This document shows positions 61,101 to 64,000 of a DNA stretch of 64,000 nucleotides, piece after piece; position 1 is the first letter of the stretch, and every line of letters starts with the position of its first letter. The DNA comes from Myrica gale (taxonomy: Eukaryota > Streptophyta > Magnoliopsida > Fagales > Myricaceae). The stretch spans positions 11,984,001 to 12,048,000 of the forward strand of contig OZ005615.1 in the NCBI GenBank assembly GCA_963930655.1. Direction: 5' to 3'. The notes beneath the pieces are model-generated. The model saw nothing but the letters and a program-made list of their open reading frames with translations, ran no database searches and was not told where the DNA came from. Position numbers and translations under genes: made by a program.

Positions 61101-61759
61101 GTACCCCCACCCCATGTACCCCAATCCCCTGTGTCCCTACCATTCCATGTACCCCCACTATCTCCATCATCCTCGTTACCCCGATTTGAGGACTTTGGGT
61201 TACCAGATGTACCGCCTGAGTGGCTGAGGCTCGATTATGTTCCTTCCCCACTGACAGGAGATAGTAGTGCATTTCAGAGGTCTAAGCTTATAGATCTTTC
61301 ATCGGACTCGAACGAGGAGGTTTAACATCCTTCTTAGGCTTGTTAGAATGTTTTCTCTAGAGTTTGTTCCTGTGTATCAAGAAGTTTATGAACTTGTAGC
61401 CTTTTTATAGTCACGGGAAGATGTAGCTCAACTTTTAAAGTTGTCCTTATTATGTCAGGTTTTCAATCTCCTTTGTGATGCTTTTCTCGTCTTCTATCTC
61501 AAGCTTCTTATTTCTACTCATAAGCTTATGATCCGACACTTTTTGACTTATTCTGATTTTATTTCTAACCTTTTGTAAAACGTAGAGTTTTTACCTTATG
61601 ACCTTTTTCCAACTTCTCATTACGATTTATACGCTTTCCGCTAAGTTCCTTGATAAATCGACTAAGACTCATAATGACATAACTGTCATAATCCCCGCCT
61701 ATGTGCATACCATTACTATAGGTGAGCCTAAGGGGTAAGTATGAGCACGAGACGTGACA
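58162..61759 (+). mobile_element. solo LTR of a Ty3/gypsy-type element
   Basis: Starts tgtgacaccccttccctaaa and ends gagacgtgaca, typical outer sequences of long Ty3/gypsy chromovirus LTRs. Flanks gtttt (58157-58161) and atttt (61760-61764) match at four of five bases, so this is a single insertion reduced to one LTR, presumably by recombination. At 3598 bp it is long. It shares with 40589-42489 the structured GC-rich block (60470-60720) and the small ORF. It is inserted in CACTA copy 2 and is therefore younger than that copy. Confidence 0.72.
60919..61325 (+). other. small conserved ORF region within the solo LTR
   Basis: The ATG frame at 60919 reads MKLFEEELTYDFHPYVLVLK, a proline-rich repeat (MYPNPH, about 61066-61160) and, in the downstream frame ending at 61325, FEDFGLPDVPPEWLRLDYVP and SKLIDLSSDSNEEV. 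It corresponds to the ORF at 41783-42022. The chain is not a continuous gene here. Confidence 0.45.
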
Positions 61760-62040
61760 ATTTTAAATAACCAAAGTTAGTTAATAATATAAATAATCTT
61801 AAGTGTGTTAAGTTCTAATATCAACATTTTGTGAATGAGTGTACCGAAATTAGAAACATAATATTAATCAACATATTATATTAAGTTCTAATAACTACAA
61901 ATAGCATAATTGAAATAACATAAATATATCAAATATCGTCAACAACATAATATAAACAAAATAACATAGAATAAATACCAATACATGTCCACAAAACATA
62001 ATATAAAAGTAAATGTCATAAAAAACTAAATAAAGATAGA

Positions 62041-63156
62041 CTACTGGTCATCATCATCATCATTCGTGAGTTTTAGAACGTGACGGACTGGACAAAGGTG
62101 TTCCCCTATCAGCACGACTCGCTCAGTCAAGGCAAATATCTCTGTATTACTTGCCACTTTCTTCGTGGCTTCCTGAACCACAACGACCTCCTTCTTCCAC
62201 CCAGAGTCCATGTCTACGACCTCCAAATTTGTCAGCCGACCACTGATATCGCTCATCATCTCATGGGTAGGCCGCATGATCAATTGCATCTGCTGACCAG
62301 CTTCGTCATCATATCGTCCATCCAACTCGGCCGTTGTGCCCCAAGTCCCTGGGTCGACCACTATCTAGGATCCTGCTCTTCTATCTCAGGCTGTTCTTGT
62401 CGTCTAACTCTAGCAGCCCGAGTTCGGCGTGTCTGGGCCATCGATGTGGAGGGTGTTGTCTTGTTGATCGACCCAAGAAGAATTTTCTTTGGCTCTTCAA
62501 CACCCTCAAGTACCATCATCGCGTGTAGGAACTGGGTCAGAAGAATCTTGTACAACAATAAATTTATAGCATCAGTGTTCAGGGCCTCTGCACAAACAGA
62601 CTGGTAAATGTATGATGTCATATCAACATGTAGTCCCCGTACAACTACCAGGTTCAAGAACTCGACCTAGCTATAAGACAGCTCCATGGTGCACTTCTTC
62701 GGGTCGATGTCGGAGCATAGTAGGCCGGCCCTCCTCCCTCATTGGCAGGTTTAGGAACGCTGCCAAATCTCTTTTGTACCCTAAGAATCTCACCAACTCA
62801 TCCGACAAGAATATGATCGGGATGTTACGAACAGTGACTTCCAAACTAGGCTCCTCGAGGTATCTTGCTTGTAATATAGCACAATAAAACTCATGCACCA
62901 GGTTCTTAGTTGCATAGCCTGTCCTATGGATCAACAGAAGTCAACTTACCTCCTCCACCGCCTCCGGAAGCGTCTTACCCTCAAATGTAAGATTGTAAAA
63001 ATCCGCCAACTTGATGTCCCACTCGACAACAATTGAGCGAAACATAATGATCACTCTATGCTGCTCCACCGTTAAAGTTGGAGTGGAAGGCTGCTCGTCA
63101 TCAGTTTGACCACTGGTATGTGGACACTTGCTCATTTTTTTTAAGAATTTGCACAA
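62041..63156 (-). pseudogene. CACTA copy 2, PF20167-like transposon protein relic
   Basis: Minus-strand pieces in order: SIVVEWDIKLADFYNLTFEG and LPEAVEEVS (62941-63156); FYCAILQARYLEEPSLEVTV and LSDELVRFLGYKRDLAAFLN (62671-62934); VVRGLHVDMTSYIYQSVCAE and ILLTQFLHAMMVLEGVEEPK (62361-62657); and a final coiled-coil-like part RPTHEMMSDISGRLTNLEVV with a poly-aspartate end (62041-62361). Stops and frame changes separate them. It preserves a segment missing from copy 1, so comparing the two shows where copy 1 lost sequence. Confidence 0.72.
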
Positions 63157-63169
63157 AAAGTGTACACAC

Positions 63170-64000
63170 GGTTAGAAAGGCGTCCAGACATTAAACAACT
63201 GTCCAAACACATAGTCAAACCGTTTGAACACTAATAACACTGCTCGGACAGCTCGATGAAGCACCCAAACATTATCAAAATGTCAATGTATCCATTTTGA
63301 AAGTCTAAAAAGCTTCCGAACTGATAAGAAAACTATTTAAATTTAACATTCAAAGGTCAAGACTGCACTGAAAAGCATCCGGACACATTCAAAAGGATAA
63401 CGTATAAGCGTATGATACTATCAGGCATCCAAAAAAAGATAGGTAAACGTTCGAACGTACAACAAAGAATTAAACAATTCAAATTTTAAATAAACCACGT
63501 CCGGACAGCTTCCATATAGCGTCCGGACAAACTCAAAATGACAACGTATACCTCCCAATGACTTTGGCATAAGTCCGAACGACTAAAGAAAGTGTACGAA
63601 CGCTGCATGGAGGATTAGATCCTCAGAAGAGTGATATTATGTCACAATTTGAGAAGAAAAGACTTCATTTTGAGAGATTTTTGATAACAGATGGTTCGGG
63701 CTTCGTGAAAATGCCTAACTGTTCGACTTTTTAGAATCCGTCGATAGCGTCTGAACGTCCGGCATGACGTCCGGACGCTTTCTTTCACATGTGGCCCAAT
63801 CAACGTACTTCGTATTAAATGTCAAATTTAAACTGTTTAAAACGGTTTGGCACAATAAACTCATCCGGACGTTTTACGTTGACGTGCGAACGGTTTTCCA
63901 CTGGATTGGTGCGACGTGAAAGCGCATGTTTGGTTGAAAAACGTCAAATACCGTCTGGACGTCAAACAATGGTTCGGACGAGGATAATTGTTTTCAACTT
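63170..64000. repeat. subterminal repeat array of CACTA copy 2
   Basis: cgtccggac, gtccggacg, gttcgaacg and variants occur about every 30-80 bp in both orientations (for example near 63500, 63525, 63750, 63769, 63867 and 63975). The array continues past the window edge. Confidence 0.7.

Larger units (their letters stand above)
57020..64000 (-). mobile_element. CACTA transposon copy 2, incomplete, interrupted by a solo LTR
   Basis: Colinear in inverse with copy 1 at 28.7-35.4 kb: subterminal words (cgtccggacg, gttcgaacg) from about 63170 to beyond the window edge, the PF20167-like block at 62041-63156, and the spacer segment at 57030-57560. The transposase blocks of copy 1 have no counterpart left of 57020, so this copy is a deletion derivative or has been cut. 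The start of the element lies beyond 64000. A 3.6-kb solo LTR (58162-61759) sits between the spacer segment and the PF20167-like block. Confidence 0.75.

Overview
The window is nuclear DNA from a flowering plant, and the gene sequences point to a eudicot. I cannot place it more closely. It holds one gene that reads as intact, two decayed host genes, and a dense layer of transposable elements that accounts for well over half of the bases.

Layout. 1-1203: the right-hand end of a CACTA transposon. 1537-1735: a Tourist-type MITE. 3435-4962: a non-autonomous PIF/Harbinger-like element with an internal ~120-bp tandem repeat. 6203-10344: a small TRIM-type LTR element on the minus strand, with a 3.2-kb Mutator-like element (6282-9510) sitting in one of its LTRs. 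10674-10954: a hAT MITE. 11501-12816: a damaged molybdate transporter gene of the MOT2 type that keeps its TATA box. 14831-15474: a second TRIM. 15525-25517: a 10-kb Ty1-copia element of the SIRE type, minus strand, with both LTRs, a 5-bp target duplication and an extra env-like region. About 26.9-27.95 kb: the C-terminal part of a DUF2921 membrane-protein gene, disrupted. 28.7-35.4 kb: a decayed autonomous-type CACTA element on the plus strand. 35.7-37.7 kb: a local duplication. 37749-39338: a shrunken hAT element. 39517-44544: an LTR element on the minus strand with a perfect 5-bp target duplication and a second type of LTR inside it. 45.4-46.9 kb: MITEs and an (AT)n tract. 47658-54659: a 24-exon PDR/ABCG full-size ABC transporter. 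57.0-64.0 kb: a second copy of the 28.7-kb CACTA family, in the opposite orientation, interrupted by a 3.6-kb solo LTR (58162-61759).

The only gene that looks functional is the PDR transporter. Its 24 exons, which I joined by eye at GT-AG sites, stay in frame from start to stop and give 1453 residues with both ATP-binding cassettes complete. Its upstream 1.6 kb has a TATA box, three W-box cores and several MITEs.

The most unusual signals are: a protein region shared by the env-like part of the copia element and the CACTA elements; a small ORF ending in a SUMO-interaction-like motif, conserved in two LTRs of different length; an array of the perfect palindrome GTGTCGACAC in the copia LTRs with different copy number in each LTR; and a TRIM whose two LTRs give a filled and an empty site for the same Mutator-like insertion. 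No tRNA, rRNA or CRISPR was seen.
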